Source: Thermoanaerobaculales bacterium | GTDB taxonomy: Bacteria > Acidobacteriota > Thermoanaerobaculia > Thermoanaerobaculales > Sulfomarinibacteraceae | Length of the DNA: 64,000 nt | Assembly: GCA_025456145.1 (NCBI GenBank) | Contig: JALOLD010000006.1 | Location: 1-64,000, forward strand | Direction of reading: 5' to 3' | In this document: positions 1 through 6,899 of the stretch, in pieces | How positions within the stretch are numbered: position 1 is the stretch's first letter | Layout of the letters: the number at the start of each line of letters is the position of its first letter | Program-made: the position numbers and the translations under genes | The notes under the pieces: model-generated | Told to the model about the DNA's origin: nothing | The model's database searches: none | What the model saw: only the letters and a program-made list of their open reading frames with translations

Positions 1-114
<114 letters not shown>

Positions 115-175
115 TCATCGGGCGTCTGCGGTTCGCGAGGTAACGGACCCGCCCTGTTTGTCGATTGATTAATGG

Positions 176-248
176 AGCCCACGACCAGACTTGAACTGGT
201 GACCCCGTCCTTACCAAGGACGTGCTCTACCGGCTGAGCTACGTGGGC
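176..248 (-). tRNA. tRNA-Thr (GGT)
   Basis: The reverse strand folds as a cloverleaf with acceptor arms GCCCACG and CGTGGGC and the D-loop segment TAGCTCAGCCGGTAGAGC. The anticodon loop is TTGGTAA, so the anticodon is GGT, and the T-arm has GTTCAAGTC. CCA is not encoded. It is the last tRNA before tuf. Confidence 0.95.
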
Positions 249-272
249 CGGTGTTCGCTGCGGTCTGAGTGG

Positions 273-344
273 AGCGGGAGACGGGACTCGAACCCGCGAC
301 CAACGGCTTGGAAGGCCGAGACTCTACCACTGAGTTACTCCCGC
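273..344 (-). tRNA. tRNA-Gly (TCC)
   Basis: The acceptor arms GCGGGAG and CTCCCGC pair fully. The anticodon loop is CTTCCAA with anticodon TCC, and the T-loop has GTTCGAGTC. CCA is not encoded. It is the third gene of the Thr-Tyr-Gly-Thr-tuf transcript. Confidence 0.95.
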
Positions 345-383
345 GTCGCTGTCGCCCGCCGTCGCGCCGGAGGGTGAAGATGG

Positions 384-466
384 TGCAGGCGGATGGATTC
401 GAACCACCGTAGGCAATTGCCAACAGATTTACAGTCTGCCGCCTTTAACCACTCGGCCACGCCTGC
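384..466 (-). tRNA. tRNA-Tyr (GTA)
   Basis: The acceptor arms are GCAGGCG and CGCCTGC. The anticodon loop is CTGTAAA with anticodon GTA. A long variable arm is present, as expected for bacterial tRNA-Tyr, which explains the 83-nt length. Two C residues of the CCA end follow the discriminator A in the DNA. Confidence 0.95.
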
Positions 467-493
467 GCTGAGTCCTGCTTCCCCTCGGGTTGG

Positions 494-565
494 AGCTGGC
501 GATGGGATTCGAACCCGCAACCTGCTGATTACAAATCAGCTGCTCTGCCGTTGAGCTACGCCAGC
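494..565 (-). tRNA. tRNA-Thr (TGT)
   Basis: The acceptor arms GCTGGCG and CGCCAGC pair fully. The anticodon stem GCTGA/TCAGC closes the loop TTTGTAA, giving anticodon TGT. The T-loop has GTTCGAATC. It is the first gene of the cluster, just downstream of the putative promoter at 637-665. Confidence 0.95.
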
Positions 566-636
566 GGCCGGTCGTCTCCCCGACTCCTCGATCGTTTGGA
601 AAAGAGCACACCTCCGCCTCACGCAGAGGGAGCGAG

Positions 637-665
637 ACATTAGCACAGGCCGGGAGGAGATGCAA
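637..665 (-). promoter_or_regulatory. Putative promoter of the tRNA-tuf transcript
   Basis: Reading the reverse strand, TTGCAT (665-660) could be the -35. It is followed either after 15 bases by GCTAAT preceded by TGT (an extended -10) or after 17 bases by TAATGT. Both place the transcription start about 65 bases before the first tRNA. The -10 is only a moderate match and the choice between the two registers is open. Confidence 0.45.
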
Positions 666-720
666 GGGCTGTTCCGGGGGATTTTCAGCGTCTTCTCAAC
701 GGGTCTTCGTGTGGGGGCCA

Positions 721-792
721 GGCTGAAGCCAGGCACCTTCCCCGGCCTCCCGGAATGTCAGTCTCCCGAGGACCCGGTGCCGGGCTTCAGCC
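721..792. repeat. REP-like inverted repeat across the rlmB stop codon
   Basis: The left arm (721-737, GGCTGAAGCCAGGCACC) is the inverse of the right arm (776-792, GGTGCCGGGCTTCAGCC) with one mismatch. Each arm also contains its own small palindrome (GGCTGAAGCC). The right arm lies inside the last codons of rlmB and the left arm lies beyond its stop. The pair could fold as a 3'-end hairpin on rlmB mRNA. Similar palindromic GGCTGAAGCC units are dispersed in many genomes. Confidence 0.55.
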
Positions 793-1537
793 CGGCTCCG
801 CTCCCATCGCGCTGCGATTCCGCTGCCACCAGCTGATACATCAGCACCCCCGCCGCGACCGAGAGATTGAGGCTTTCGACGCCCTCGGCCATGGGGATGG
901 CGACGAGCTCATCGATGGCCGAGCGGGTCTTGGCTCGCAGGCCCTTGTGCTCGGATCCCAGGCAGAGCACCCAACGGTCGGTGGGGTCGACATCGCGGCT
1001 CGAGGCGCCGGCCATCGCCGCGCCGAGAACCCAGTACCCCGCTTCGCGGAGGATCCTCAGGGCGTCCGCGGCGACGTTGACCCGGGCCAGCGGAAGCCGC
1101 TCGAGCTGTCCGGCCGCGGCCTTGGCCGCCGCCCCGCCGAGCGGCGGCGCCGACGGGCCAGCGATGATGACGCCGTCGATCGCGAACGCCGCCGCCGTCC
1201 GAACCACCGCGCCGAGGTTGTGCGGGTCGTCGACCCCGTCGAGCAGCACGAGCCGACCCGGCTGACCGGGCGGCCGCACCAGCTCGTCGACGGCTCGTAG
1301 GGCGACCGGCGCCGCCCTCAGTGCGCAGCCGTTGTGGGGTCGCCCCTGGGCGATCTCGTCGAGCCGCCGAATCGGCACCCTCCGGAGGGACACGCCACGG
1401 TCGCGAGCCGCCGCCTCGAGCCGTCCGAGACGACCGTCGCGTCGACCGTCCTGGAGCCACAGCTGGTCGACCGGACGACCCCCTTCGAGGGCGGCGAGCA
1501 CCGCGTGGAAACCGACAATCCAGTCGGGGCTCGCCAT
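758..1537 (-). CDS. rlmB: 23S rRNA (guanosine-2'-O)-methyltransferase, TrmH/SpoU family
   Basis: The 259-aa protein matches RlmB, which methylates the ribose of G2251 in the 23S rRNA peptidyl-transferase loop. An N-terminal substrate-binding domain (about residues 1-90, starting MASPDWIVGFHAVLAAL) precedes a SPOUT methyltransferase domain. The three SpoU motifs are visible: LDGVDDPHNLGAVVRTA, then LCLGSEHKGLR, then the C-terminal knot AEGVESLNLSVAAGVLMY. The start chosen is the ATG at 1537, because upstream codons in the same frame overlap frr out of frame. It is the last gene of the rplM-to-rlmB run. Its final 20 residues are encoded by a REP-like repeat and are unlike the conserved body, so the native C-terminus may have been rewritten by the repeat. 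Confidence 0.9.
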   Translation of the reverse strand: MASPDWIVGFHAVLAALEGGRPVDQLWLQDGRRDGRLGRLEAAARDRGVSLRRVPIRRLDEIAQGRPHNGCALRAAPVALRAVDELVRPPGQPGRLVLLDGVDDPHNLGAVVRTAAAFAIDGVIIAGPSAPPLGGAAAKAAAGQLERLPLARVNVAADALRILREAGYWVLGAAMAGASSRDVDPTDRWVLCLGSEHKGLRAKTRSAIDELVAIPMAEGVESLNLSVAAGVLMYQLVAAESQRDGSGAGLKPGTGSSGD

Positions 1538-1545
1538 GGCGAAGC

Positions 1546-2103
1546 TCAGACCTCGAGGACCTCGGCCTCCTTGGCCTTGAGGATGTCGTTGATCTTGCCG
1601 ACATAGGCGTCGGTCAGCTTCTGGACCGACTCCTGGCCGTCGTGCATCTGGTCCTCGGAGATCTTCTTCTCCTTCTCGAGCGCCTTGAACACGTCGTTGC
1701 CTTCGCGCCGGATCTGGCGGATCTGGTTGCGCGCCGCCTCGGCGTCGTGCTGGGCGATCTTGACGAGATCGCGCCGCCGCTCCTCGGTCAACGGCGGGAT
1801 GTTGAGCCGCACGACCTTGCCGTCGTTGTTCGGGGTCAAGCCGAGGTTCGACTTCAAGATCGCCTTCTCGATCGCGCCGAGCACGCCCGGCTCCCAGGGC
1901 GCGATGGCGATCGTCGTCGGATCCGGGACCGACAGCGAGGCGACCTGGTTGATCGGCGTCATGCTGCCGTAGTAGTCGACCATCACACCGTCGACGACGG
2001 CGAGCGAGGCGCGCCCGGTCCTGAGCTTTGTCAACGCGTGCTTGAAGGCGTCGGCGGCATCCCGCATCCGGCTCTCGACCTCTTTCAAGACCTCCTGGCT
2101 CAT
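1546..2103 (-). CDS. frr: Ribosome recycling factor
   Basis: RRF splits the post-termination ribosome together with EF-G. The 185-aa length is exactly that of the family. Recognisable segments are the LRTGRASLAVVDGVMVDYYG core, the domain II strand DPTTIAIAPWEPG and NNDGKVVRLNIPPLTEERR. The rest is helical with VKIAQHDAEAARNQIRQIRR. The ATG at 2103 overlaps the pyrH stop codon (ATGA), so translation is coupled. The pyrH-frr order is standard in bacteria. Confidence 0.97.
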   Translation of the reverse strand: MSQEVLKEVESRMRDAADAFKHALTKLRTGRASLAVVDGVMVDYYGSMTPINQVASLSVPDPTTIAIAPWEPGVLGAIEKAILKSNLGLTPNNDGKVVRLNIPPLTEERRRDLVKIAQHDAEAARNQIRQIRREGNDVFKALEKEKKISEDQMHDGQESVQKLTDAYVGKINDILKAKEAEVLEV

Positions 2104-2843
2104 ACATCCTCCCCGGGGCCGATCAGCGAACCGGCGTCCGCGCCGAGAACCACTCCCCTGAGAACTCCCGGCTTGTGAATGTTGAAGATCTGGATCGGGA
2201 TCCTGCTTTCCATGCACAACGAGATGGCCGCCGCGTCCATCACCCGGAGGCCTCGCTTGAGGACCTCCCGGTAGTCGAGCTTCGGCATGAGGCGAGCATC
2301 GGGGTCGAGCATCGGGTCGGCGGTGTAGACGCCGTCGACCTTGGTCGCCTTCATGAGCAGCTCCGCGCCGATCTCGTTGGCCCGCAGGGCGGCAGCGGTG
2401 TCGGTGGTGAAGAAGGGGTTGCCGGTTCCGCCCGCGAACACCACCACCCGACCCTTCTCGAGGTGGCGGATCGCCCTGCGGCGGATGAACGGCTCGGCCA
2501 CCTGGTGCATCGCGATCGCCGTCTGGACGCGGGTGTCGACCCCGAGCTGCTCGAGAGCCGACGACAGGGCGAGGGCGTTGACGACCGTCGCCAGCATGCC
2601 CATGGAGTCGCCGGTGACGCGATCGATGCCCTGCTCGTGGGCCGATACGCCGCGGATGATGTTGCCACCTCCGACGACGATGGCGACCTCGACTCGGAGC
2701 CCGACCACCGCCGCGAGCTCGCCGGCGATGTTCTTGACGACCCCGGGCTCGATACCGAAGGGTTGCGAGCCCATGAGGGCCTCGCCCGACAGCTTGATCA
2801 GGATCCGCCGGTACCGTACGTCGGGGTCGGTCTCCTCCATCAT
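2100..2843 (-). CDS. pyrH: Uridylate kinase (UMP kinase)
   Basis: PyrH phosphorylates UMP to UDP, the entry to pyrimidine nucleotides. The amino-acid kinase fold is evident from RRILIKLSGEALMG near the N-terminus, VVGGGNIIRG and DRVTGDSMGMLATVVNALAL. Further on are the ATP-site segment FAGGTGNPFFTTDTAAALRA and KATKVDGVYTADP. The length (247 aa) is typical. Two adjacent ATG codons (2843 and 2840) are possible starts; the AGAGGG ribosome binding site is nearer optimal spacing for the second. The gene overlaps the end of tsf. Confidence 0.97.
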   Translation of the reverse strand: MMEETDPDVRYRRILIKLSGEALMGSQPFGIEPGVVKNIAGELAAVVGLRVEVAIVVGGGNIIRGVSAHEQGIDRVTGDSMGMLATVVNALALSSALEQLGVDTRVQTAIAMHQVAEPFIRRRAIRHLEKGRVVVFAGGTGNPFFTTDTAAALRANEIGAELLMKATKVDGVYTADPMLDPDARLMPKLDYREVLKRGLRVMDAAAISLCMESRIPIQIFNIHKPGVLRGVVLGADAGSLIGPGEDV

Positions 2844-3697
2844 CCCTCTTTTCCGGTCTCCTCGCCGAGCTTGAACCTGGTAAACCCGGCGACGGTGGCC
2901 TCCGGCCCGCCAGCCGATTTTACATGCTGACCGACCGAGACCGACGGGTCCTTGGCAAACGGCTGCTCGAGAAGCACGTCGGACTCGAAGAACTTCTCCA
3001 TCTTGCCCTCGACGATCTTCGCGGCGATGTGCTCGGGCTTGCCCTGGTCCATCGCCTGCTTGAGAGCGATCTCCCGCTCGGTGGCCAGGATGTCGCTCGT
3101 CACCTCGTTGCGGTGGACGAACCTCGGCTCGGTGGCCGCCACGTGGAGGGCGACGTCGTGGAGGGTCTCCTCACCGGCCGATGCCGAGCCCTCGACCACG
3201 ACCCCGATCCTGCCGCCGCCGTGGACGTAGGACGAGAGCAGGTTGCCGGCGCCGGCCTCGACCACCGCGACCCGGCTGAGCACGATGTTCTCGCCGATGG
3301 TTGCCACGTGCTGCGAGATCATCTGCTCGACGGTGTGCGACGGATCGCCCACGAAGGGACGCGCCTTGAACGCCTCGACATCGGTGACGGCCTCGGCCAG
3401 CGCCTGCTCGGCCAACCCGGTGGCGAAGGCCTGGAACTCGGGGTTGCGGGCGACGAAGTCGGTCTCGCAGTTGAGCTCGAGCATGACCATCTTCGCCGCA
3501 TCGCCGAGGATGACGACGGTCCCCTCGGAGGCTGCGCGGTGAGCCTTCTTGGCCGCCGCCGCCAGCCCCTTGGTGCGGAGGATCTTCACCGCCTCGTCAA
3601 AGCTCCCGTCGGCCTCGGTGAGCGCCCGCTTGCAGTCCATCATCCCGGCGCCGGTTTTCTCGCGCAGCTCCTTGACCGCCTGTGCTGTGATTGCCAT
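2840..3697 (-). CDS. tsf: Elongation factor Ts
   Basis: EF-Ts is the nucleotide exchange factor for EF-Tu. The 285-aa product opens MAITAQAVKELREKTGAGMM, followed by DCKRALTEADGSFDEAVKIL, the diagnostic N-terminal EF-Ts module. The core contains VMLELNCETDFVARN and HVAATEPRF. The C-terminal half has the HIAAKIVEGKMEKFF and LLEQPFAKDPSVSVGQ segments. The ATG at 3697 is preferred over an in-frame ATG two codons upstream because the AAGGGA box then lies 8 bases away. It follows rpsB as in most bacteria, with a strong hairpin in the gap. Confidence 0.97.
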   Translation of the reverse strand: MAITAQAVKELREKTGAGMMDCKRALTEADGSFDEAVKILRTKGLAAAAKKAHRAASEGTVVILGDAAKMVMLELNCETDFVARNPEFQAFATGLAEQALAEAVTDVEAFKARPFVGDPSHTVEQMISQHVATIGENIVLSRVAVVEAGAGNLLSSYVHGGGRIGVVVEGSASAGEETLHDVALHVAATEPRFVHRNEVTSDILATEREIALKQAMDQGKPEHIAAKIVEGKMEKFFESDVLLEQPFAKDPSVSVGQHVKSAGGPEATVAGFTRFKLGEETGKEG

Positions 3698-3717
3698 GTC
3701 CATGTTCCCTTCGTGCA

Positions 3718-3747
3718 TGGGGCCAGGCGCATGTGCTCCTGGCCCCA
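3718..3747 (-). promoter_or_regulatory. rpsB-tsf intercistronic hairpin
   Basis: A 10-bp perfect stem (3718-3727 with 3738-3747, arms TGGGGCCAGG and CCTGGCCCCA) closes a 10-base loop between rpsB and tsf. No T-run follows on the reverse strand, so it looks like a partial attenuator or an RNA stability/processing element. A simple terminator is less likely. In Escherichia coli a comparable attenuator sits in the same gap. Confidence 0.6.
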
Positions 3748-3773
3748 CCGAGAGTCGTCAGAACGGGTACGGG

Positions 3774-4739
3774 TCAGGCGTCGGCCTCGACCTCCGGGTC
3801 GTCTTCCGCCGGCTCGGCGGCCTCCGCCGCACCGGCGTCCGCCGGCTCGGCGACCTGGCGGGCGGCCCGCTTCCTGACCGGAGCGGCCTCGGCCTCATCC
3901 ACCGGCTCGGCCTGCTGTCTGGCCGTCCGCTTCCGGGCGGTCGCCGCACCGGCTGCGGCCTCGGGCTCGTCCCGGTCGATCGCCGCCGACTGGTCGCCGG
4001 CGGCCGCCGGAGCCTCGGTCGAGACCGGGGCCTGGTCATCGCCGACGAACCGTTCGTCGGCCAGGTTGAGCCCCTCGAGCACGCTGTCGGCGATCCGCGA
4101 GGTGAACAGCCGGATCGCCCGGATCGCGTCGTCGTTGCCGGGAATCGGGTAGTCGACCTCCTCCGGGTCGCAGTTGGTGTCGACCACCGCGACCACCGGG
4201 ATGCCGAGTCGGTTCGCCTCCTTGACGGCGATGTGCTCGTGGACCGTATCGATGATGAAAAGCGCCTCCGGCAGGCTCTCCATGTCCTTGATGCCGCCGA
4301 GCGCGCGGTCCATCTTGCGCCGCTGACGCTCGAGCCGAATCCGCTCCTTCTTGGTCAGGTGGGAGTCGTCGGCGGAGAGCGTCGACTCGATGTCCTTGAA
4401 CCGCTCGATCGATTTGCGGATGGTCCGGAAGTTGGTCATCGTGCCGCCGAGCCAGCGGTGGTTCATATAGAACATGCCGCAGCGCACGGCCTCCTCGCGG
4501 ATCGCGTCCTGGGCCTGGCGCTTGGTCCCCACGAAGAGCACGTTGTGGCCGTTGGCCGCGAGGTCGCGGATGAACTCCGCAGCCTCGTCGAAGTAGTGCA
4601 GGGTCTTCTGCAGGTCGACGATGTGGATCCCGTTGCGCTTGCCGAAGATGAACGGTTTCATCTTGGGGTTCCAGCGCCGCGTCTGGTGCCCGAAGTGGAC
4701 CCCTGCCTCGAGCAGCTCCTTCATTTGAATCGTAGCCAC
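3774..4739 (-). CDS. rpsB: 30S ribosomal protein S2 with a long acidic-basic C-terminal tail
   Basis: S2 binds late in 30S assembly and recruits S1. Residues 1 to about 235 are a normal S2 ([20 protein letters not shown], then [44 protein letters not shown], and the metal-site loop [20 protein letters not shown]). About 85 more residues follow, rich in Ala, Glu and Pro. They carry two copies of a motif close to RKR(T/A)ARQ-x-AEP. Typical S2 ends near residue 240-260, so the tail is a lineage feature that probably reaches into solvent. The start is GTG at 4739 with a GGGAGA box. It is the third gene of the operon. Confidence 0.96.
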   Translation of the reverse strand: MATIQMKELLEAGVHFGHQTRRWNPKMKPFIFGKRNGIHIVDLQKTLHYFDEAAEFIRDLAANGHNVLFVGTKRQAQDAIREEAVRCGMFYMNHRWLGGTMTNFRTIRKSIERFKDIESTLSADDSHLTKKERIRLERQRRKMDRALGGIKDMESLPEALFIIDTVHEHIAVKEANRLGIPVVAVVDTNCDPEEVDYPIPGNDDAIRAIRLFTSRIADSVLEGLNLADERFVGDDQAPVSTEAPAAAGDQSAAIDRDEPEAAAGAATARKRTARQQAEPVDEAEAAPVRKRAARQVAEPADAGAAEAAEPAEDDPEVEADA

Positions 4740-4753
4740 GTGAGAAGTCTCCC

Positions 4754-5146
4754 TTACCGCTTCGAGAACTGGAACCGCTTGCGGGCCTTGGGCTGGCCGT
4801 ACTTCTTGCGCTCGACCTTGCGGGCGTCGCGGGTGAGGAAGCCGGCGGCCTTGAGACGCGGTCTGAGCTCGGCGTTGTACTCGAGCAACGCTCTCGAGAT
4901 CCCGTGGCGGATGGCGCCGGCCTGACCGGTCGGGCCGCCGCCGTCGACGTTGACCAGGATGTCGAACTTGTCGTTGGTCTCGGTGAGCATCAGCGGCTGC
5001 CGGATGATCATCTTGAGCACCCGGTTCGGAAAGTACTCGTCGAAGGTCCGCCGGTTGACGACGATGTCGCCCTTGCCGGGCCGCAGGTAGACGCGAGCCA
5101 CCGCCGTCTTCCGCCGACCGGTGCCGTAGTATTGGATCTCAGCCAC
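4754..5146 (-). CDS. rpsI: 30S ribosomal protein S9
   Basis: S9 contacts the P-site tRNA through its C-terminal tail. The 130-aa protein has the family start [18 protein letters not shown]. It also has [16 protein letters not shown], the [20 protein letters not shown] core, and a C-terminal basic tail ending FQFSKR that reaches the anticodon loop. The start is GTG at 5146, preceded by AGAGG. It lies 14 bases after rplM, the near-universal L13-S9 pair. Confidence 0.97.
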   Translation of the reverse strand: MAEIQYYGTGRRKTAVARVYLRPGKGDIVVNRRTFDEYFPNRVLKMIIRQPLMLTETNDKFDILVNVDGGGPTGQAGAIRHGISRALLEYNAELRPRLKAAGFLTRDARKVERKKYGQPKARKRFQFSKR

Positions 5147-5160
5147 GGATAACCTCTTTC

Positions 5161-5589
5161 CTAGACGACGTAGATCTTCGGTTGCTGGGCCTGGTGGGGA
5201 TGGTCGGGGCCGCAGTAGACCTTGAGCTTGCGCAGCAGCTTGCGGCCGAGCCGGTTCTTGGGCAGCATCCCCCAGACCGCGGCCTGGATGATCCGCTCCG
5301 GGTACTTCTCGAAGCGCTCCCTTGCGGTCTCGACCTTGAGCGAGCCGGGCCGGGCCGTGTGGCGGTAGTACTTCTTACTCTCGACCTTCGTACCGGTCAG
5401 CCGGACCTTGTCGGCGTTGACCACCACCACGTAGTCGCCGGTGTCGAGGTAGGGCGTGAACTCGGGCTTGTGCTTTCCGCGGAGAACTCGCGCCACCTCG
5501 GTGGCAAAGCGACCCAGGACCTGGTCAGCGGCGTCCATGACCAGCCAATCCTGGTGGATCTCATCCAGCTTTGGAACGTAGCTTTGCAT
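5161..5589 (-). CDS. rplM: 50S ribosomal protein L13
   Basis: L13 is an early-binding 23S rRNA protein. The product is 142 aa, exactly the usual length. It contains [20 protein letters not shown], the [16 protein letters not shown] strand, and [20 protein letters not shown] with the [13 protein letters not shown] tail. The ATG at 5589 has an AAAGGA site 8 bases upstream, although the frame stays open further upstream. It is the first gene of the translation operon, downstream of a consensus promoter. Confidence 0.97.
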   Translation of the reverse strand: MQSYVPKLDEIHQDWLVMDAADQVLGRFATEVARVLRGKHKPEFTPYLDTGDYVVVVNADKVRLTGTKVESKKYYRHTARPGSLKVETARERFEKYPERIIQAAVWGMLPKNRLGRKLLRKLKVYCGPDHPHQAQQPKIYVV

Positions 5590-5635
5590 CGCGTGCGTCC
5601 TTTTCTGCAAACCCCTGCGGGCGCAAGGGAACAAG

Positions 5636-5664
5636 ACTCTAGCCGAGAGGGTACCGTCTGTCAA
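5636..5664 (-). promoter_or_regulatory. Promoter of the rplM-rpsI-rpsB-tsf-pyrH-frr-rlmB operon
   Basis: On the reverse strand a perfect -35 TTGACA (5664-5659) is followed after 17 bases by the -10 TAGAGT (5641-5636). This predicts a start near 5629 and a leader of about 40 bases before rplM. The leader has a small GC hairpin (CCCTTGCGCCCGCAGGGG) just before the ribosome binding site, which could serve L13 autoregulation. That last point is inference. Confidence 0.75.
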
Positions 5665-5761
5665 GCCATCTCGGGCCCGATCGGGGACCCTGGAACGGGC
5701 CGTCCGGGCGCCCCGGGCTCTGATCTCCGACCGGTCGCTCACCTGGTGATCGACCGGGGAG

Positions 5762-6274
5762 TCACCCGGCGGTCAGCGCCGGTCGCGAACGACCCGGAAT
5801 GTCGCTTAACCCTCCGGCTCCGAACCAGATGTGGAGCGAGCTTCCGGTTGCCTGCACGGTGACGATTTTCAGGTCGAGCTCCGGCGGGAGCCAGCGACGG
5901 AGGTCGACGACCACGATCCCCTGGCCCCGGAAGACCGAGATGAGATCGCTGTCGATGCCGTCGAGAATCGCCTCGACCGCGGCCCGCGGCACCGGCACGC
6001 CTCCATAGACCCGCAGCCGGCGCATGCGGAAGCCGAGGTGCCGGTGGCGCAGCCTGAGCTCGGCCAGCTCGAGGGCGACCCGCGAACGCACGCCCTTCCA
6101 ACGAACCGTGGCCGAGACCTCGAGCGCGTCGCCGGCCCCCGCCAGGGCGAGCCCGTCAACCCGGTCGACCCCGGCGACCCACCGGACGAGGTGGTCCTCG
6201 AGCAGCACCAGGTCGAGCGCCAGGTGGAGGCCGTCCCAACGGGCGAGGGTACGGGGGGTCAGAGTGGACACCAT
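5762..6274 (-). CDS. Conserved-looking hypothetical protein, possibly DUF2993/LmeA-like
   Basis: A 170-aa protein with no signal peptide or transmembrane segment. It is rich in alternating Leu/Val-Arg stretches ([40 protein letters not shown]), suggesting long antiparallel beta strands. The pattern recalls LmeA/DUF2993-type lipid-binding barrels, but I do not recognise the family with certainty. The ATG at 6274 is chosen because a good -10 element (TATACT) ends 7 bases before it. An upstream frame extension runs through low-complexity repeats and is not credible. Codon bias matches the neighbours, so it is probably a real gene. Confidence 0.6.
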   Translation of the reverse strand: MVSTLTPRTLARWDGLHLALDLVLLEDHLVRWVAGVDRVDGLALAGAGDALEVSATVRWKGVRSRVALELAELRLRHRHLGFRMRRLRVYGGVPVPRAAVEAILDGIDSDLISVFRGQGIVVVDLRRWLPPELDLKIVTVQATGSSLHIWFGAGGLSDIPGRSRPALTAG

Positions 6275-6281
6275 TCGGTGC

Positions 6282-6287
6282 AGTATA
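6282..6287 (-). promoter_or_regulatory. -10 element immediately upstream of the hypothetical gene
   Basis: TATACT on the reverse strand (6287-6282) matches the -10 consensus at 5 of 6 positions. It ends 7 bases before the ATG at 6274, which predicts a leaderless or nearly leaderless mRNA. No convincing -35 was seen. Confidence 0.45.
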
Positions 6288-6294
6288 TATCTGA

Positions 6295-6410
6295 CGCGTC
6301 CGCGTCCGCGTCCGATGCTGGATGTTGGATGGTGGATGTTGAATGCTGGATGCCGGCTACGATCAACGCACCATCGCAAACCACAGATCACACAGATCAA
6401 GGCAGATGGA
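6295..6410. repeat. Low-complexity patch: CGCGTC triplicate, GGATGTT-type and CACAGAT-type repeats
   Basis: Three repeat types lie in a row. CGCGTC occurs three times in tandem (6295-6312). A run of GGATG, TTGGATG and TTGAATG units covers 6315-6354. A CACAGATCACACAGATC element covers 6382-6399, between two copies of CCATCGCA (6371-6378 and 6411-6418). The last two resemble short repeats I know as dispersed intergenic families in other large bacterial genomes. No coding bias is visible from 6288 to 6487. Confidence 0.6.
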
Positions 6411-6487
6411 CCATCGCAGATCGAATCATCCGAGAGCTGGGCGGTGCCGGTGTGGGTGCGGGTGCGGGTCCGGTTGCCCTTTCCTCG

Positions 6488-6775
6488 ATGCGCCTGCCGC
6501 CTCTGATCCCGGGCCGACTTCTTCGCCGGTACAAGCGCTTCCTCGCCGATGTCGAGATCGCCGACGGCCGTGTCGTCACCGCCCACTGCCCGAACTCGGG
6601 CTCGATGACGGGCTGCCTCGGCGAGGGGTGGCCGGTGATGCTGAGCACCAGCGCGAACCCGACGCGGAAGCACCCCCATACCTGAGAGCTCGTCCACAAC
6701 GGCGTCTGCTGGATCGGAGTCAACCCGTCGCGAACCAACGTCGTCGTCGAGGAGCTGGCCTACCGGCGGATGTGA
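6488..6775 (+). pseudogene. sfsA: sfsA remnant (sugar fermentation stimulation protein), nonsense-interrupted and truncated
   Basis: The first 65 codons ([20 protein letters not shown], then [17 protein letters not shown] and [13 protein letters not shown]) are clearly SfsA, a nucleic-acid-binding protein of about 230-240 aa. At 6683-6685 a TGA replaces the conserved Trp codon in the family's HTWELV motif. The frame then continues with recognisable sequence (ELVHNGVCWIGVNPSRTN) to a second stop at 6773-6775. About 60 percent of the gene is missing. Simple repeats flank it on both sides. It is most likely a decaying pseudogene. Confidence 0.85.
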
Positions 6776-6845
6776 GGCCGGAGGCGATCCGGGTGGCGGA
6801 GAGGGTCGTCGTGAAGCTGTAACGTCCCGGGGCCGGGGCCGAGCA

Positions 6846-6879
6846 CGGACGCGGACTCGGGCTCGGACGCGGACTCGGG
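6846..6879. repeat. 18-bp tandem repeat downstream of the sfsA remnant
   Basis: Two copies of CGGACGCGGACTCGGG are separated by CT (6846-6861 and 6864-6879). The GACGCG/CGGACG motif is the inverse of the CGCGTC tandem at 6295-6312, so related sequences bracket the sfsA remnant in opposite orientation. The repeat ends just before the -10 element of the next gene. Confidence 0.7.
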
Positions 6880-6887
6880 CGGTGCGC

Positions 6888-6893
6888 TACACT
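6888..6893 (+). promoter_or_regulatory. -10 element of the heptose operon, leaderless geometry
   Basis: TACACT at 6888-6893 ends exactly 6 bases before the ATG at 6900, placing the expected transcription start at the A of the start codon. No Shine-Dalgarno sequence precedes that ATG. A -35 is not obvious within the repeat. Confidence 0.45.
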
Positions 6894-6899
6894 CCGCGC

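Noticed and set aside
6295-6420. Possible CRISPR array in the repeat patch
   Set aside because: Units are 6-17 bases, irregular and without constant spacers. No cas gene is nearby.
6683-6685. TGA inside the sfsA remnant as a selenocysteine codon, given that tRNA-Sec is present
   Set aside because: The position is a conserved Trp, not Cys, in SfsA, and the gene is truncated 30 codons later. A nonsense mutation explains it better.
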